DNA of 64,000 nt from Prescottella equi (GCF_020171745.1 NZ_JAIVAH010000028.1:114053-178052); one strand, 5' to 3'; shown: positions 8,016 to 18,386, counted from the stretch's first letter. A program made the numbers and translations. Notes: generated from the letters alone by a model not told the origin.

Positions 8016-10571
8016 CTACTCGGCCGAACCGCCCTCGGACGGGGTCGTGTCGCTGGCACCGGCCAGCGCCTCGGCGGGCGAGTCCGGAACCTTGACCGGC
8101 TTCGGGGATCCGTGGAACGTGAACTTCGCGTTCTCGCCGGCGCCCTCGCCGTCCCAGCCCTCGACGTCGACCAGGACGATCTGGCCCGGGCCGAGCTCGT
8201 TGAAGAGGATCTTCTCCGACAGCTGGTCCTCGATCTCGCGCTGGATGGTGCGACGCAGCGGACGCGCACCCAGCACCGGATCGAAGCCGCGCTTCGCGAG
8301 CAGCGACTTGGCCTGCTCGGTCAGCTCGATGTCCATGTCCTTGTTCTTCAGCTGCGTCTCGACGCGACCGATCATCAGGTCCACCATCTGGATGATCTCG
8401 TCCTGAGACAGCTGGTGGAAGACGATGATGTCGTCGATACGGTTGAGGAACTCGGGGCGGAAGTGCTTCTTGAGCTCGTCGTGAACCTTGAGCTTCATGC
8501 GCTCGTAGTTCGACTCCGTACCGGTTCCCGAGGTGAAGCCCAGGCCGACGGCCTTCGAGATGTCCGAGGTACCGAGGTTCGAGGTGAAGATCAGCACGGT
8601 GTTCTTGAAGTCGACCGTACGACCCTGACCGTCGGTGAGACGGCCGTCCTCGAGCACCTGCAGGAGGGTGTTGTAGATCTCCTGGTGTGCCTTCTCGATC
8701 TCGTCGAACAGGACCACCGAGAACGGCTTGCGGCGCACCTTCTCGGTGAGCTGACCGCCCTCTTCGTAGCCGACGTATCCGGGAGGGGCACCGAACAGAC
8801 GCGACGCGGTGAACCGGTCGTGGAACTCGCCCATGTCGATCTGGATGAGCGCGTCGTCGTCGCCGAACAGGAAGTTCGCGAGCGCCTTGGACAGCTCGGT
8901 CTTACCGACACCGGACGGGCCGGCGAAGATGAACGAGCCGGACGGACGCTTCGGATCCTTCAGGCCGGCACGGGTACGGCGGATCGCCTTGGAGACGGCC
9001 TTGACGGCATCCTCCTGGCCGATGATCCGCTTGTGCAGCTCCTCCTCCATGCGGAGCAGACGCGTGGTCTCCTCCTCGGTGAGCTTGAAGACCGGGATAC
9101 CGGTCCAGTTGCCCAGCACCTCGGCGATCTGCTCGTCGTCGACCTCGGCGATGACGTCCAGGTCGCCCGAACGCCACTGCTTCTCGCGCTCGGCGCGCTG
9201 CGCGACGAGGGTCTTCTCCTTGTCGCGGAGGTTCGCGGCCTTCTCGAAGTCCTGCGCGTCGATCGCGGATTCCTTCTCGCGGCGGGCGTCGGCGATCTTG
9301 TCGTCGAACTCGCGCAGGTCCGGCGGTGCGGTCATGCGGCGGATGCGCATTCGGGCGCCGGCCTCGTCGATGAGGTCGATCGCCTTGTCCGGCAAGAAGC
9401 GGTCGTTGATGTAGCGGTCGGCCAGGGTGGCCGCCGCGACGAGTGCGCTGTCGGTGATCGAGACGCGGTGATGCGCCTCGTAGCGGTCGCGCAGACCCTT
9501 GAGGATCTCGATGGTGTGCTCGACCGTGGGCTCGCCGACCTGCACCGGCTGGAACCGGCGCTCGAGGGCGGCGTCCTTCTCGATGTACTTGCGGTACTCG
9601 TCGAGGGTGGTGGCACCGATGGTCTGCAGCTCGCCGCGGGCCAGCTTCGGCTTGAGGATCGAGGCCGCGTCGATCGCGCCCTCGGCCGCGCCCGCACCGA
9701 CCAGCGTGTGCAGCTCGTCGATGAACAGGATGATGTCGCCGCGGGTGTTGATCTCCTTGAGGACCTTCTTCAGGCGCTCCTCGAAGTCACCGCGGTAGCG
9801 GCTGCCGGCGACCAGCGAACCCAGGTCCAGCGTGTAGAGCTGCTTGTCCTTGAGGGTCTCCGGGACCTCGCCGTTGACGATGGCCTGCGCGAGGCCCTCG
9901 ACGACGGCGGTCTTGCCGACGCCCGGCTCACCGATGAGGACAGGGTTGTTCTTGGTGCGGCGGCTCAGCACCTGCATGACGCGCTCGATTTCCTTCGAGC
10001 GGCCGATGACCGGGTCGAGCTTGCCTTCGAGGGCGGCCTGGGTGAGGTTGCGGCCGAACTGGTCGAGAACCAGCGACGTCGACGGGGTGCCCGCCTCGCC
10101 ACGGCTGCTGCCGGCCTCGGCCGGCTCCTTGCCCTGGTAGCCCGACAGCAGCTGGATGACCTGCTGGCGAACACGGTTGAGGTCGGCGCCCAGCTTCACG
10201 AGCACCTGGGCGGCGACGCCCTCGCCCTCGCGGATCAGGCCGAGCAGGATGTGCTCGGTGCCGATGTAGTTGTGGCCGAGCTGCAGCGCCTCACGGAGGC
10301 TGAGCTCGAGGACCTTCTTGGCACGCGGAGTGAAGGGGATGTGCCCGGACGGGGCCTGCTGGCCCTGGCCGATGATCTCCTCGACCTGGCTGCGGACACC
10401 TTCGAGGGAGATACCCAACGACTCCAGCGACTTCGCCGCCACGCCTTCACCCTCGTGGATGAGGCCCAGCAGGATGTGTTCCGTGCCGATGTAGTTGTGG
10501 TTGAGCATCCTGGCTTCTTCTTGGGCCAGGACGACGACGCGCCGCGCGCGATCGGTGAACCTCTCGAACAT
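8016..10571 (-). CDS. clpC: ATP-dependent Clp protease ATPase subunit ClpC
   Basis: An 851-residue class I Hsp100 unfoldase that feeds proteins to ClpP1P2. Two Clp N repeats lie at residues 1-145. The first AAA+ domain has GEPGVGKT near residue 210 and the second GPSGVGKT near 550, with a UVR-type coiled middle domain (around 415-460, rich in E, K and R) between them. [12 protein letters not shown] and LFDEIEKAH are the Walker B strands. Length matches mycobacterial ClpC1. ATG 10571 follows GAGGGAGAGCG. It sits at the expected end of the conserved clpC-lsr2-lysS block. Confidence 0.97.
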   Translation of the reverse strand: MFERFTDRARRVVVLAQEEARMLNHNYIGTEHILLGLIHEGEGVAAKSLESLGISLEGVRSQVEEIIGQGQQAPSGHIPFTPRAKKVLELSLREALQLGHNYIGTEHILLGLIREGEGVAAQVLVKLGADLNRVRQQVIQLLSGYQGKEPAEAGSSRGEAGTPSTSLVLDQFGRNLTQAALEGKLDPVIGRSKEIERVMQVLSRRTKNNPVLIGEPGVGKTAVVEGLAQAIVNGEVPETLKDKQLYTLDLGSLVAGSRYRGDFEERLKKVLKEINTRGDIILFIDELHTLVGAGAAEGAIDAASILKPKLARGELQTIGATTLDEYRKYIEKDAALERRFQPVQVGEPTVEHTIEILKGLRDRYEAHHRVSITDSALVAAATLADRYINDRFLPDKAIDLIDEAGARMRIRRMTAPPDLREFDDKIADARREKESAIDAQDFEKAANLRDKEKTLVAQRAEREKQWRSGDLDVIAEVDDEQIAEVLGNWTGIPVFKLTEEETTRLLRMEEELHKRIIGQEDAVKAVSKAIRRTRAGLKDPKRPSGSFIFAGPSGVGKTELSKALANFLFGDDDALIQIDMGEFHDRFTASRLFGAPPGYVGYEEGGQLTEKVRRKPFSVVLFDEIEKAHQEIYNTLLQVLEDGRLTDGQGRTVDFKNTVLIFTSNLGTSDISKAVGLGFTSGTGTESNYERMKLKVHDELKKHFRPEFLNRIDDIIVFHQLSQDEIIQMVDLMIGRVETQLKNKDMDIELTEQAKSLLAKRGFDPVLGARPLRRTIQREIEDQLSEKILFNELGPGQIVLVDVEGWDGEGAGENAKFTFHGSPKPVKVPDSPAEALAGASDTTPSEGGSAE

Positions 10572-10838
10572 CGCTCTCCCTCACACTCTCCGGCAATCAG
10601 TTCCGAGACCTGCGTCTCGGCCCTCCCGCCGCGTTTCGCTCCGGCACAACAGGCTGACGGCCTCCGGAACCGATGAAGGTTCCACGACCCCACCTCATAC
10701 TCTAGTGGGCTGCCTTCCGACCTGCCGCTCCTCCACCCGTCAAACGTGCGGAGCGGACCTGCATAAAGTCTTCAACGCCGCAGGTCGCGGAATCGTTTCC
10801 CGGAGGCTGTACGCCTGAAGCGAACATCACCGCGCGCG
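10572..10838 (-). promoter_or_regulatory. clpC leader and promoter region
   Basis: A 267-base gene-free stretch upstream of clpC. Close to the gene is a 7-base-pair hairpin (10603-10609 with 10614-10620). A TAGAGT hexamer on the minus strand at 10699-10704 fits the actinobacterial -10 pattern TAnnnT. I found no convincing -35 box and no clear ClgR site, so the assignment is tentative. Confidence 0.35.
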
Positions 10839-11702
10839 TCAGCGACGCAGATCTGCAACCTTGTCCAGCGATCCCAGCTTGTGAGGGTTGCGGATCGCGT
10901 AGACCCGCGTGATGCGGCCGTCCTCCACGACGACGCTCACCGCGGTGGCCTCGCCGCCGACGTCGATGCGGATGCCGGGCATGCCGTTGAGCCAGGTCGT
11001 GGTCGTCACGAAGTCCGGCAGCGTCGCCGCCTTGGACAGGAAGGCCGCCACCCGGCGGGCCCCGACGATCGGCTTGCGCGCCGCCGTCGCGATGCCGCCA
11101 CCGTCGGCGACCACCACGACGTCGGGGGCGAGCACGTCGACCAGCGCCTGCACGTCGCCGGTGGAGACGGCGGCCAGGAACTTCTCGACCACCGCCTCCT
11201 GCTGAGCTCGGTCGACCTGCATCCGCGGTCGCCGCGCCCCGACGTGTTCGCGCGCCCGGTGCGCGATCTGCCGCACCGCGGCCGGCGTCTTGCCCACCGC
11301 CTCCGCGATCTCCGGGTACGGCGTCTCGAACACCTCGCGGAGCACGAACACCGCCCGCTCGACGGGACCGAGGGTCTCCAGCACCGTCAGCATCGCGATC
11401 GACACGCTCTCCGCGAGTTCGACGTCGTCGGCGACGTCCGGGGTGGTGAGCAGCGGTTCCGGCAGCCACTCACCGATGTAGTCCTCGCGGCGCCGCGACA
11501 GCGACCGCAGCCGGTTCAGGGACTGGCGGGTGACCGTGCGCACCAGGTAGGCGCGCGGATCGCGCACCTGCTCCTGGTCCACATCCGCCCACCGCAGCCA
11601 GGTCTCCTGCACGACGTCCTCCGCGTCGGCGGCCGAGCCGAGCATCTCGTAGGCGACCGTGAAGAGCAGGCTGCGGTGCGCGACGAACGGGTCGCCGGTC
11701 AT
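10839..11702 (-). CDS. ECF41-type RNA polymerase sigma factor with SnoaL-like C-terminal domain (SigJ-like)
   Basis: A 287-residue sigma factor. Region 2 is at residues 5-75 (YEMLGSAADAEDVVQETWLRW) and region 4 at about 105-160 (REVFETPYPEIAEAVGKTPAAVRQIAHRARE). The C-terminal SnoaL-like extension carries DGGG (VVVVADGGGIA) and NPHKL near the end, matching the DGGG and NPDKL motifs by which ECF41 factors are controlled instead of by an anti-sigma factor. The ATG at 11702 overlaps the upstream AhpD-like gene by four bases. It likely switches on its own operon (see promoter at 12312). Confidence 0.85.
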   Translation of the reverse strand: MTGDPFVAHRSLLFTVAYEMLGSAADAEDVVQETWLRWADVDQEQVRDPRAYLVRTVTRQSLNRLRSLSRRREDYIGEWLPEPLLTTPDVADDVELAESVSIAMLTVLETLGPVERAVFVLREVFETPYPEIAEAVGKTPAAVRQIAHRAREHVGARRPRMQVDRAQQEAVVEKFLAAVSTGDVQALVDVLAPDVVVVADGGGIATAARKPIVGARRVAAFLSKAATLPDFVTTTTWLNGMPGIRIDVGGEATAVSVVVEDGRITRVYAIRNPHKLGSLDKVADLRR

Positions 11703-12277
11703 GTCGTCGAGCGTACGGCGAGCGGCTGCAGCCCACACGACGCCGCGAAACCCTGCGATTCGATACCGAACGCGGTGTTGGTGCGCGTCATGAGGTTCGC
11801 GACGGCGACGAACGCCGTCAGCTCCACCAGTGCGGCCGGGCCGAGCGCGTCGAGCAGCCTCGCCGACAGTTCGTCGGTGACGGTCGGCGGCGTCACGGTC
11901 ATCGCCTCGGCGTACTCCATCACGTCCCGCTCGAGCGGGGTGAACACGTCCGACTCGCGCCAGCGCGGCACCTCACGTGCCTTGACGAGATCGAGGCCCT
12001 CGTTGTGGGCGTGGAAGTAGCCGAAGTCGAGGCAGAAGCTGCAACCGACCAGGCTCGCGACCGCCATGTGGGCGAACGACTTGAGGTTCTCGTCGCACTT
12101 GTCCCACTTCTGGGTCTTGCGTCCGACGGTGAAGCTGAAGTTCAGCACCTTTCGGTTGTGCCACGTCACCTCCACCGGTTCGGCGACGTCGCCGAGCATC
12201 CTGCGTGACATCCGCTTGACCACCGCGCCGTAGAGGCCGGTCAACTCGGCCCTGGGGATCCGGGTATTGCTGGTCAT
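11699..12277 (-). CDS. Carboxymuconolactone decarboxylase/AhpD-like protein, partner of ECF41 sigma factor
   Basis: A 192-residue AhpD-fold protein with the redox CxxC and following His in VGCSFCLDFGYFHAHN (about residues 83-98). AhpD-like proteins carry out thiol-based peroxide reduction or ring decarboxylation. ECF41 loci typically encode such a carboxymuconolactone decarboxylase, oxidoreductase or epimerase beside the sigma gene, and this pair fits. The ATG at 12277 follows GGAGGAGGAATC. The substrate is unknown. Confidence 0.8.
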   Translation of the reverse strand: MTSNTRIPRAELTGLYGAVVKRMSRRMLGDVAEPVEVTWHNRKVLNFSFTVGRKTQKWDKCDENLKSFAHMAVASLVGCSFCLDFGYFHAHNEGLDLVKAREVPRWRESDVFTPLERDVMEYAEAMTVTPPTVTDELSARLLDALGPAALVELTAFVAVANLMTRTNTAFGIESQGFAASCGLQPLAVRSTT

Positions 12278-12311
12278 GATTCCTCCTCCGATCACGTGCA
12301 CTCGGCATGGA

Positions 12312-12338
12312 GACACCGGCCGCGCCGTAGATGTGACA
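12312..12338 (-). promoter_or_regulatory. Putative ECF41-dependent promoter
   Basis: On the minus strand TGTCACA (12332-12338) is followed after 16 bases by TGTC (12312-12315), about 35 bases before the AhpD-like start. The known ECF41 promoter is TGTCACA at -35 and CGTC at -10 with this spacing, so the -35 box matches fully and the -10 box in three of four bases. It would drive the AhpD-sigma operon. Confidence 0.6.
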
Positions 12339-12362
12339 GCGGCGCCGGATTCTGACCCGTCG

Positions 12363-13544
12363 TCAGTCGACCCGGACGGGAGCCGGCAGTGCAGTGGCGT
12401 CGTCGATGCCGTCGTCGCCCCGTCGCACCACCGTCATCGCCCGCCGCTCCACGCGCGGGCCGGAGGGGATCACGCGTTCGAGCGTCCGGTGCAGCGCCCA
12501 CGCGATCGGGACGGAGAACGCGACGGTGACGACGAAGACGCCGACCGTCGAGCCCTGGAACGTCCGGTAGCCGAGCATGCCGACGACGAACTCCATCACC
12601 ACGAGGTGCACGAGGAAGATCTCGTAGGAGATCTCGCCGAGCCACACCATCGGGGCCGACGAGCACAGCCGTCCCAGCGGGCCCGGACGATCCCCGATCA
12701 CGAGCGGCGCGATCAGGGACATCGCGAAGGCCAGGTACAGCATCGATTTGGTGATTGCTTCGGTCGCATCGGCCGGAACGATCGTCGCCTCCCCGGCCAG
12801 CGGGGTGCAGGCGAGCAGCAGGAAGTAGAGCGCCAGCAGTCCCATCCCGTACGGGTTGCAGCGTTTGACCGTCACCGACGCCAGCGCGAGCAGCATCCCG
12901 CCCGCGAACCAGGCGACGAACCCGGGCAGCCACAGCCGGGCGGTGAAGGTGATGTCGGTGTGGTGGGTGACGAGCGTCCACAGCGGGGTGACCGCGACGA
13001 GGGCGAGCAGCGCGACCGCGAGCCGGATCGGACGCCATTCCCGCCGGCAGACGACGACCACGAGCAGCCAGCCGATGACCGGCAGCAGCAGGTAGAACGT
13101 GACCTCGACCGCGAGACTCCACATCTGGGTGAGACCGGTGTGCAGGTGCCCGGGCCCGTAGATCTGGGTGAGCGTCATGTTCCGCAGAAAGCCCGACCAG
13201 CCCAGCCCGGTCTCGCCCGCGTCGTCCCGGAACGCATAGATCACGTACGTCGCGACGACGGTGATCCAGTACGCCGGCAGGATGCGTCGGGCCCGATGCC
13301 ACAGGTACGTCCGCGTCGACGGCAGTGACCGCTCCCCCGCCGCGGTCTGCAGCCACGGCCGGGACAGCAGGAACCCGGACAGGACGAAGAAGACCGAAAC
13401 GCCGATCTCGAGCCGGGAGAACGCGCCACCGGCCAGGTCGGGGGTGTAGCGCCCCGTCCAGAACGCCGCGTGGGCACCGACGACGAGCAGCGCCGCAACG
13501 GCCCGCAGGCCCGTCAGCGACCGGATGTAGCCCGACGCGCTCAC
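12363..13544 (-). CDS. Membrane acyltransferase, family 3
   Basis: A 393-residue multi-span acyltransferase 3 protein. It opens with the family signature GYIRSLTGLRAVAALLVVGAHAAFW, written here in part only: RSLTGLRAVAALLVVGAHA at residues 6-24, whose His is catalytic. RLEIGVSVFFVLSGFLLSRPW follows in part as GVSVFFVLSGFLLSRPW. About ten helices span the membrane. Such enzymes O-acylate cell-surface sugars. The GTG at 13544 overlaps the stop of the upstream glycosyltransferase-like gene (GTGA), so the two probably modify one envelope glycan. Confidence 0.85.
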   Translation of the reverse strand: MSASGYIRSLTGLRAVAALLVVGAHAAFWTGRYTPDLAGGAFSRLEIGVSVFFVLSGFLLSRPWLQTAAGERSLPSTRTYLWHRARRILPAYWITVVATYVIYAFRDDAGETGLGWSGFLRNMTLTQIYGPGHLHTGLTQMWSLAVEVTFYLLLPVIGWLLVVVVCRREWRPIRLAVALLALVAVTPLWTLVTHHTDITFTARLWLPGFVAWFAGGMLLALASVTVKRCNPYGMGLLALYFLLLACTPLAGEATIVPADATEAITKSMLYLAFAMSLIAPLVIGDRPGPLGRLCSSAPMVWLGEISYEIFLVHLVVMEFVVGMLGYRTFQGSTVGVFVVTVAFSVPIAWALHRTLERVIPSGPRVERRAMTVVRRGDDGIDDATALPAPVRVD

Positions 13545-15391
13545 GACCCGGCCTTCGGCGCCCCTACGACGGAGCCGACAGGACCCGCACCCACGCACAG
13601 TTCCAGCCCGGGCGTCGCGGGCGTGATGCGCAGCGCCTCGCCCGCGCCGTAAAGACGCACGAACACCTGATTGAGTCCGGACTCGACGGGCACCGTGACG
13701 GTGTCGTCGCTGCGGTCGAGGCCCACCTCGACGACGCCGTCGGCGGTCGCGAAGTAGTTGAGCTGGGCCGTCCACTCCCAGTCGATGAGCGGACCGTCGA
13801 GCGGCAGTTCGGCGCCGCCGGGCCTGACCCGGTACCCGCAGCCCGGTTCCGGGCCCTGCCCGATGCTCCGGGTCGGGGTCACCGCGGCGGGGATCAGGCG
13901 TCCGGAGTCGTCGAGCAACTGCAGGAAGTCGGTGTGCCGGCCGAATTCGGGACGGTCCCGCAGCGGCGCGAACAGGTAGCTGGTGGTGTTGTGCGGGTAA
14001 GCGACCGGCAGCAGCACCCAGATCGAGACCGGCTGATCGAGCAGCGGGGTGTCCGGGTTCGCGGCCAACGACTGCTTCGCGTGCGCGAGATAGTCGACCG
14101 TCGGGTTGTCGCGCCAACGCTCGACGAACGTCACCGTCGACCACAGGCTGCTCGCGGCGAACAGCACGGCCAGTCCGATGACCGCGGCCGGTGGCACCGC
14201 CGGCAGCGGTCGGACGTGCTCTCGACGCGGTGCGCGCACGATCAGCGCCCAACCGATCACGAGCACGACGCCACTATCCGCGACGTACCGGAGCGTCTGC
14301 GCCAGTTCGTACGCGGTGTCCGGCCCGGAGCGGGTGAGCACCATCGCGGTCTCGGACGCCGCGACGTACGCGACCATCGCGAGCCACACCCAGCCGGTGC
14401 GTGCGCGGTAGCGGAGCGACCAGGCCAGTGCCGCCGCGATGGCCAGCCATCCGAGCACGACCAGCACCGTCGGCGGCGTCGCCCACGGCGGGCTCGGCGG
14501 CCAGCGATCCCACGCCCACGGACCGCCGAGCAGCGTCGGGACCAGGCCCAGCGACGTGCCGTGGTGGAACAGCCCGACGGTCTGTGTCGCGCTGGGCAGC
14601 ACGAACCGCGATTCGGTGAACGCCAGGTAGGACGCCGCCCAGCACGCGACGACCGCGGCGAGCGGAATCCACAGCGCGCGGCCCTTCGTCAGCGCGGTCC
14701 GCACGGGCCGGTCGATCCCGTCGACGCGATACATCAGCACCACCACCGCGAACGCGACGAACGGCACCAGCACCGACTTCTCGAAGAACGCCAGCGACAG
14801 CGCGGCGACGACGGCGCCGGACACCGCGAACCGTGGCCGCCCGGTCCGGCACAACCGGATCGCGTCGCCCGCGACCCATGCGAGGCCGATCTGCATCGGC
14901 AGCGAGTTCAGGCCCGCCGCCCACCACGCGAACGACGGGAGCGTCAGCGGCGAGAAGAGGTAGAAGGTGAGCGGCAGCAACAGGACGGCCCGCGTGCCCA
15001 GCAGCAGGCGCAGCACCCGCAGCACCGCGAGCGAGGCACCGGCCTGCAGCACGACGAGCATGATCGCCGGCACCACCCAGTTCAGCGGCGCCAGCGTCGT
15101 CGCGATCCAGGCGGCCAGGAACGCTGCCGGCATGAAGTGCCCGTCGTGGTCGTAGAACAGGAACGCACCGGACGGCACCGGGTACTGCCCCGACCGGCTG
15201 ACGAGGATCAGGTCGTCCCAGTAGAAGTCCCCCGAGAACGCGACGATGCCACGCACCACCAGTTGCAGCGCGACGAGCGCCGCGGCGAGCGTGAGGACGT
15301 GCCGAGACGAGAGCGGCCACCACCGGTTCCGTGGCGGCGCGTCCGACGACACCGTCGGATCGCCCGTGCCCGTCTCCGGAACAGCTCGCAC
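13541..15391 (-). CDS. GT-C-like membrane glycosyltransferase, putative
   Basis: A 616-residue protein with about eleven hydrophobic helices in residues 20-430 and a soluble C-terminal domain of about 180 residues. The first outer loop holds FSGDFYWDDLILVSRSG; an acidic pair (DD) there is typical of GT-C transferases that use polyprenyl-phosphate sugars. The GTG at 15391 is preceded by GGAAGGAG at good spacing. Translational coupling to an acyltransferase supports a role in envelope polysaccharide or glycolipid. I cannot name the donor or acceptor. Confidence 0.55.
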   Translation of the reverse strand: MRAVPETGTGDPTVSSDAPPRNRWWPLSSRHVLTLAAALVALQLVVRGIVAFSGDFYWDDLILVSRSGQYPVPSGAFLFYDHDGHFMPAAFLAAWIATTLAPLNWVVPAIMLVVLQAGASLAVLRVLRLLLGTRAVLLLPLTFYLFSPLTLPSFAWWAAGLNSLPMQIGLAWVAGDAIRLCRTGRPRFAVSGAVVAALSLAFFEKSVLVPFVAFAVVVLMYRVDGIDRPVRTALTKGRALWIPLAAVVACWAASYLAFTESRFVLPSATQTVGLFHHGTSLGLVPTLLGGPWAWDRWPPSPPWATPPTVLVVLGWLAIAAALAWSLRYRARTGWVWLAMVAYVAASETAMVLTRSGPDTAYELAQTLRYVADSGVVLVIGWALIVRAPRREHVRPLPAVPPAAVIGLAVLFAASSLWSTVTFVERWRDNPTVDYLAHAKQSLAANPDTPLLDQPVSIWVLLPVAYPHNTTSYLFAPLRDRPEFGRHTDFLQLLDDSGRLIPAAVTPTRSIGQGPEPGCGYRVRPGGAELPLDGPLIDWEWTAQLNYFATADGVVEVGLDRSDDTVTVPVESGLNQVFVRLYGAGEALRITPATPGLELCVGAGPVGSVVGAPKAGS

Positions 15392-15489
15392 TCGCTCACT
15401 CCTTCCCACCCGCCCGATCACCGCTGCGGAACCTTACCCACGCAAATTAATGCGTTTCTGAGGGTCCGGTGGGGGGCCGCTCGGGGCGG

Positions 15490-16193
15490 TCAGCCTCCCG
15501 CGATCGGCGCGACGAATACACACGGCGCCGGCGCGGATGGTTCCGATCCCATGCATTCATCACGTATGCCGCGGCGACCGGGTCCGCGGCAATCGCCGCG
15601 TGCTCGCCGAAGTTCGCGGCGCACCCGTCCTGCACCACGATGTCGGTGGCATTGCGCACCCCGAGTAACCCGCTCGTGTGAGGCACGATCAGTTCGTCGT
15701 AGCGGGTCATGATGTTGGTGTAGGTCACCTGTGGCGCGTGGAGATCGAACGCGTTCGTGCCGTTCCACAGCGGGACAGGCGACACATACTTGTCGACCCC
15801 GAAATCGCGCAACTGCTCGGCGCTCTGTCCGATCGGCATCATCGCGCCCATGGCGGAAATCGGCCGCGAACGATAGCCGAAAGTGCCCTGTGTCGACGCG
15901 AAGGCACAGTAATCCTCGTTCGCCGACAGCACAGCATAGGTGCCCCAATTGTTCTGCCGGTTTCCGCCCGTTCCGTGTACCACGACCAGCGGATTCGGAT
16001 GGCCGGCCGACGGTTTACACGTCCGGTCGTTCGATCCCGGCGCCGATCCACCCGGATTGCCCATTTCCAGTGGTATTCCATCGAGGAAGTTATAGGAAAC
16101 CGGGCGGTCCTCTTGTGCAGATGCCGGACCGGAAGCACAAACCAGCAGGAAAAACCCGAGCGCTACGCCCGTAAAGATTCGCCTCAGCTGCAC
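15490..16193 (-). pseudogene. Decayed secreted class-2 lipase
   Basis: The product opens with a signal peptide (MQLRRIFTGVALGFFLL to ASA-Q, residues 1-26), then NPLVVVHGTGGNRQNNWGTYA, the oxyanion-hole region of class-2 lipases, and later KYVSPVPLWNGTNAFD and YDELIVPHTSG (catalytic Asp/His region). The segment that should carry the nucleophile elbow GHSxG is missing: QSAEQLRDF runs straight into VDKYVS, a loss of roughly 40-45 residues. Near the 3' end the expected tail PAPCVFVAPIAGG is in another frame, reached by a one-base slip near 15535, while the main frame reads on to 15447. Two lesions mean no active lipase. Confidence 0.75.
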
Positions 16194-16260
16194 AGCGCGG
16201 ACGCTATCAGCGAGTCTTTACGGGCGGAACCGATTCGTCCGAGCCGTGCTCGGGCCGTAA

Positions 16261-16614
16261 TCAGTGCGCCTTGTTGTACGCCTCGGTGATTTCGGCGGAG
16301 ATGCGTCCACGCGAGGACACCGTGAACCCGTTACGGCGCGCCCATTCACGAATCGCCGCGCTCTGCTCACGATCCACCGACGGCCGCGACGACGTGGCAG
16401 CGGCGCCGGCGGCACCCTTTCCGCCACGACGGCGATTCGTCACCTTGCGCGCATGCGAAACCCACACCTCGAGCTGCTCGCGCAGTTTCGCGGCATTATC
16501 CGAGGACAGATCGATCTCGTAGACAACCCCATCAAGGCCGAACTCGACGGTTTCATCGGCAGTCGCGTTCTGATCGACGTCGTCGATGAGCGTTACGGTG
16601 ACCTTCTTTGCCAT
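16261..16614 (-). CDS. lsr2: Nucleoid-associated xenogeneic silencer Lsr2
   Basis: A 117-residue Lsr2. The N-terminal dimerisation domain covers residues 1-60 ([14 protein letters not shown], then [15 protein letters not shown]). A basic linker follows, and the C-terminal DNA-binding domain has the minor-groove hook RGR in [13 protein letters not shown]. It bridges AT-rich DNA and silences acquired genes. The ATG at 16614 is at the conserved N-terminus. Position between clpC and lysS is as in mycobacteria. Confidence 0.97.
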   Translation of the reverse strand: MAKKVTVTLIDDVDQNATADETVEFGLDGVVYEIDLSSDNAAKLREQLEVWVSHARKVTNRRRGGKGAAGAAATSSRPSVDREQSAAIREWARRNGFTVSSRGRISAEITEAYNKAH

Positions 16615-16742
16615 GGGGTCAATTCCTTCCGAATCCCGCGCCTTACTCGGACGCCAAGCGCCTGACCGGCAACTCGAATGCAATAGTACCCCGCGTCATC
16701 GAATTAGATGACTTGGCATTCGAAATAATATGAAACCGCCGG
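16615..16742 (-). promoter_or_regulatory. AT-rich lsr2 upstream region
   Basis: This 128-base stretch is clearly more AT-rich than its surroundings around 16675-16735. It holds a perfect inverted repeat GTCATC-GAATTA-GATGAC (16695-16712) and, on the minus strand, a TACTAT hexamer (16683-16688) that fits a -10 box. AT-rich DNA before lsr2 is consistent with autoregulation by Lsr2; that is inference. Confidence 0.4.
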
Positions 16743-18254
16743 TCAGCGCGCAGAAGGTCGGACAATTGGGAAGAGGATCGTTTCCCGGATTCCCAATCCG
16801 GTGAGCGCCATGAGTAGACGATCGATTCCCATACCCGTTCCCGTGGTCGGCGGCATACCCTGCTCCATCGCCGCCAGGAACTCCTCGTCGAGAACCATTG
16901 CCTCGTCGTCGCCGGCCGAAGCCAGACGCGCCTGATCCATGAAACGCTCGCGCTGAATGATCGGATCGACCAGCTCCGAGTAGCCGGTGGCCAGCTCGAA
17001 TCCGCGGACGTACAGGTCCCACTTCTCCGTGACACCAGGCAGGCTGCGGTGCTGACGCGTCAGCGGAGACGTCTCGACCGGGAAATTGCGCACGAACGTC
17101 GGCTCGAACAGCTGATCACCGCACTGGTGCTCCCACAGCTCCTCGACGAGCTTGCCGTGGCCGTAACCCTTGTCCTTCGGAATCTCCAGACCCACCCGCT
17201 CGGCCAGCGCCAGCAGCTCCTCGACGGTGGTCTCCGGGGTGACCTCGACGCCGATCGCGGCGGACAGCGACGGATACATCTCCATCGTCTTCCACTCACC
17301 GCTCAGGTCGTACTCGGTGCCGTCGGCGAGGGTGACGACCTGCGTACCGAACGCCGCCTGCGCGACCTCCTGGATCAGCTCGCGGGTCATCTTCGCCGAG
17401 TCGTCGTACGTGCCGTAGGCCTCGTACGTCTCGAGCATCGCGAACTCCGGCGAGTGCGTCGAGTCGACGCCCTCGTTACGGAAGTTGCGGTTGATCTCGA
17501 AGACCTTCTCGATGCCGCCGACGACGCAGCGCTTGAGGAACAGCTCCGGTGCGATGCGCAGGAACAGATCGATGTCGAGCGCATTCGAGTGCGTGACGAA
17601 CGGGCGGGCCGCGGCGCCGCCGTGCAGGGTCTGCAGCATCGGGGTCTCGACCTCGAGGAAGCCACGCCGCTCGAGCGCGTTGCGCAGCTCGCGCACCACG
17701 GCGACGCGCTTGCGCGCCATGTCGCGGGCCTCGGGCCGGATGATCAGGTCCGCGTAGCGCTGACGCACGCGGGACTCCTCGCTCATCTCCTTGTGCGCGA
17801 CCGGCATCGGACGCAGCGACTTCGCCGCCATCTGCCACGCGTCGGCCATGACGCTGAGCTCACCGCGACGCGAGCTGATCACCTCGCCGTGGACGAACAC
17901 GAAGTCGCCCAGGTCGACGTCGGACTTCCACGCCGCGAGCGCGTCCTCGCCGACGTTCGCCAGGCTCAGCATCGCCTGCAGCTGGGTGCCGTCGCCCTCC
18001 TGCAGCGTCGCGAAGCACAGCTTGCCGGTGTTCCGGACGAAGATGACGCGGCCGGCGACACCGACCTGCTCGCCGGTGCTCGAGTCGGGCTCGAGATCGG
18101 GGTACTTCGCGCGGATCTCCGCGAGGCTGTGAGTGCGCGGCACGGAGACCGGATACGGCTCCTGCCCCTGGGCGAGCAGCCGCTCCCGCTTCTCGCGGCG
18201 GATCCGGAGCTGCTCGGGGGTGTCGTCTACTGGCTGGGCGGGTGCTTCACTCAC
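16743..18254 (-). CDS. lysS: Lysyl-tRNA synthetase, class II
   Basis: A 503-residue class II synthetase charging tRNA-Lys. The N-terminal OB-fold anticodon-binding domain covers residues 60-170 ([20 protein letters not shown]). Motif 2 is around [18 protein letters not shown], and motif 3 is near the C-terminus ([15 protein letters not shown]). The GTG at 18254 starts [11 protein letters not shown] and gives a normal family length. It is monocistronic in appearance, with 194 bases upstream. Confidence 0.95.
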   Translation of the reverse strand: MSEAPAQPVDDTPEQLRIRREKRERLLAQGQEPYPVSVPRTHSLAEIRAKYPDLEPDSSTGEQVGVAGRVIFVRNTGKLCFATLQEGDGTQLQAMLSLANVGEDALAAWKSDVDLGDFVFVHGEVISSRRGELSVMADAWQMAAKSLRPMPVAHKEMSEESRVRQRYADLIIRPEARDMARKRVAVVRELRNALERRGFLEVETPMLQTLHGGAAARPFVTHSNALDIDLFLRIAPELFLKRCVVGGIEKVFEINRNFRNEGVDSTHSPEFAMLETYEAYGTYDDSAKMTRELIQEVAQAAFGTQVVTLADGTEYDLSGEWKTMEMYPSLSAAIGVEVTPETTVEELLALAERVGLEIPKDKGYGHGKLVEELWEHQCGDQLFEPTFVRNFPVETSPLTRQHRSLPGVTEKWDLYVRGFELATGYSELVDPIIQRERFMDQARLASAGDDEAMVLDEEFLAAMEQGMPPTTGTGMGIDRLLMALTGLGIRETILFPIVRPSAR

Positions 18255-18386
18255 GGGGTCCAAGACTATAGGGCGGCATTCGCCGAGCGTGGCTCCGGTA
18301 TCACGGCGACGCCCGGAACCCCCGGACCGGGCTCGGCTCCGGAGCATCCGGACGGTTTCGTTTCACTGGACCGCCGCTCCTGTTTC

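Noticed and set aside
7947..10676. A 909-codon open frame on the plus strand across clpC
   Set aside because: It is exactly antisense to clpC, low-complexity (Leu, Asp, Arg, Val-rich) and has no motif; high-GC codon bias explains it.
12363..14252. An extended acyltransferase with a 236-codon N-terminal addition
   Set aside because: The addition is Arg/Ala-rich noise inside the upstream gene; the GTG at 13544 opens the family signature.
13325..15712. A 795-codon Arg/Gln-rich plus-strand open frame
   Set aside because: Shadow of the glycosyltransferase-like gene; composition is that of reverse-strand GC-rich codons.
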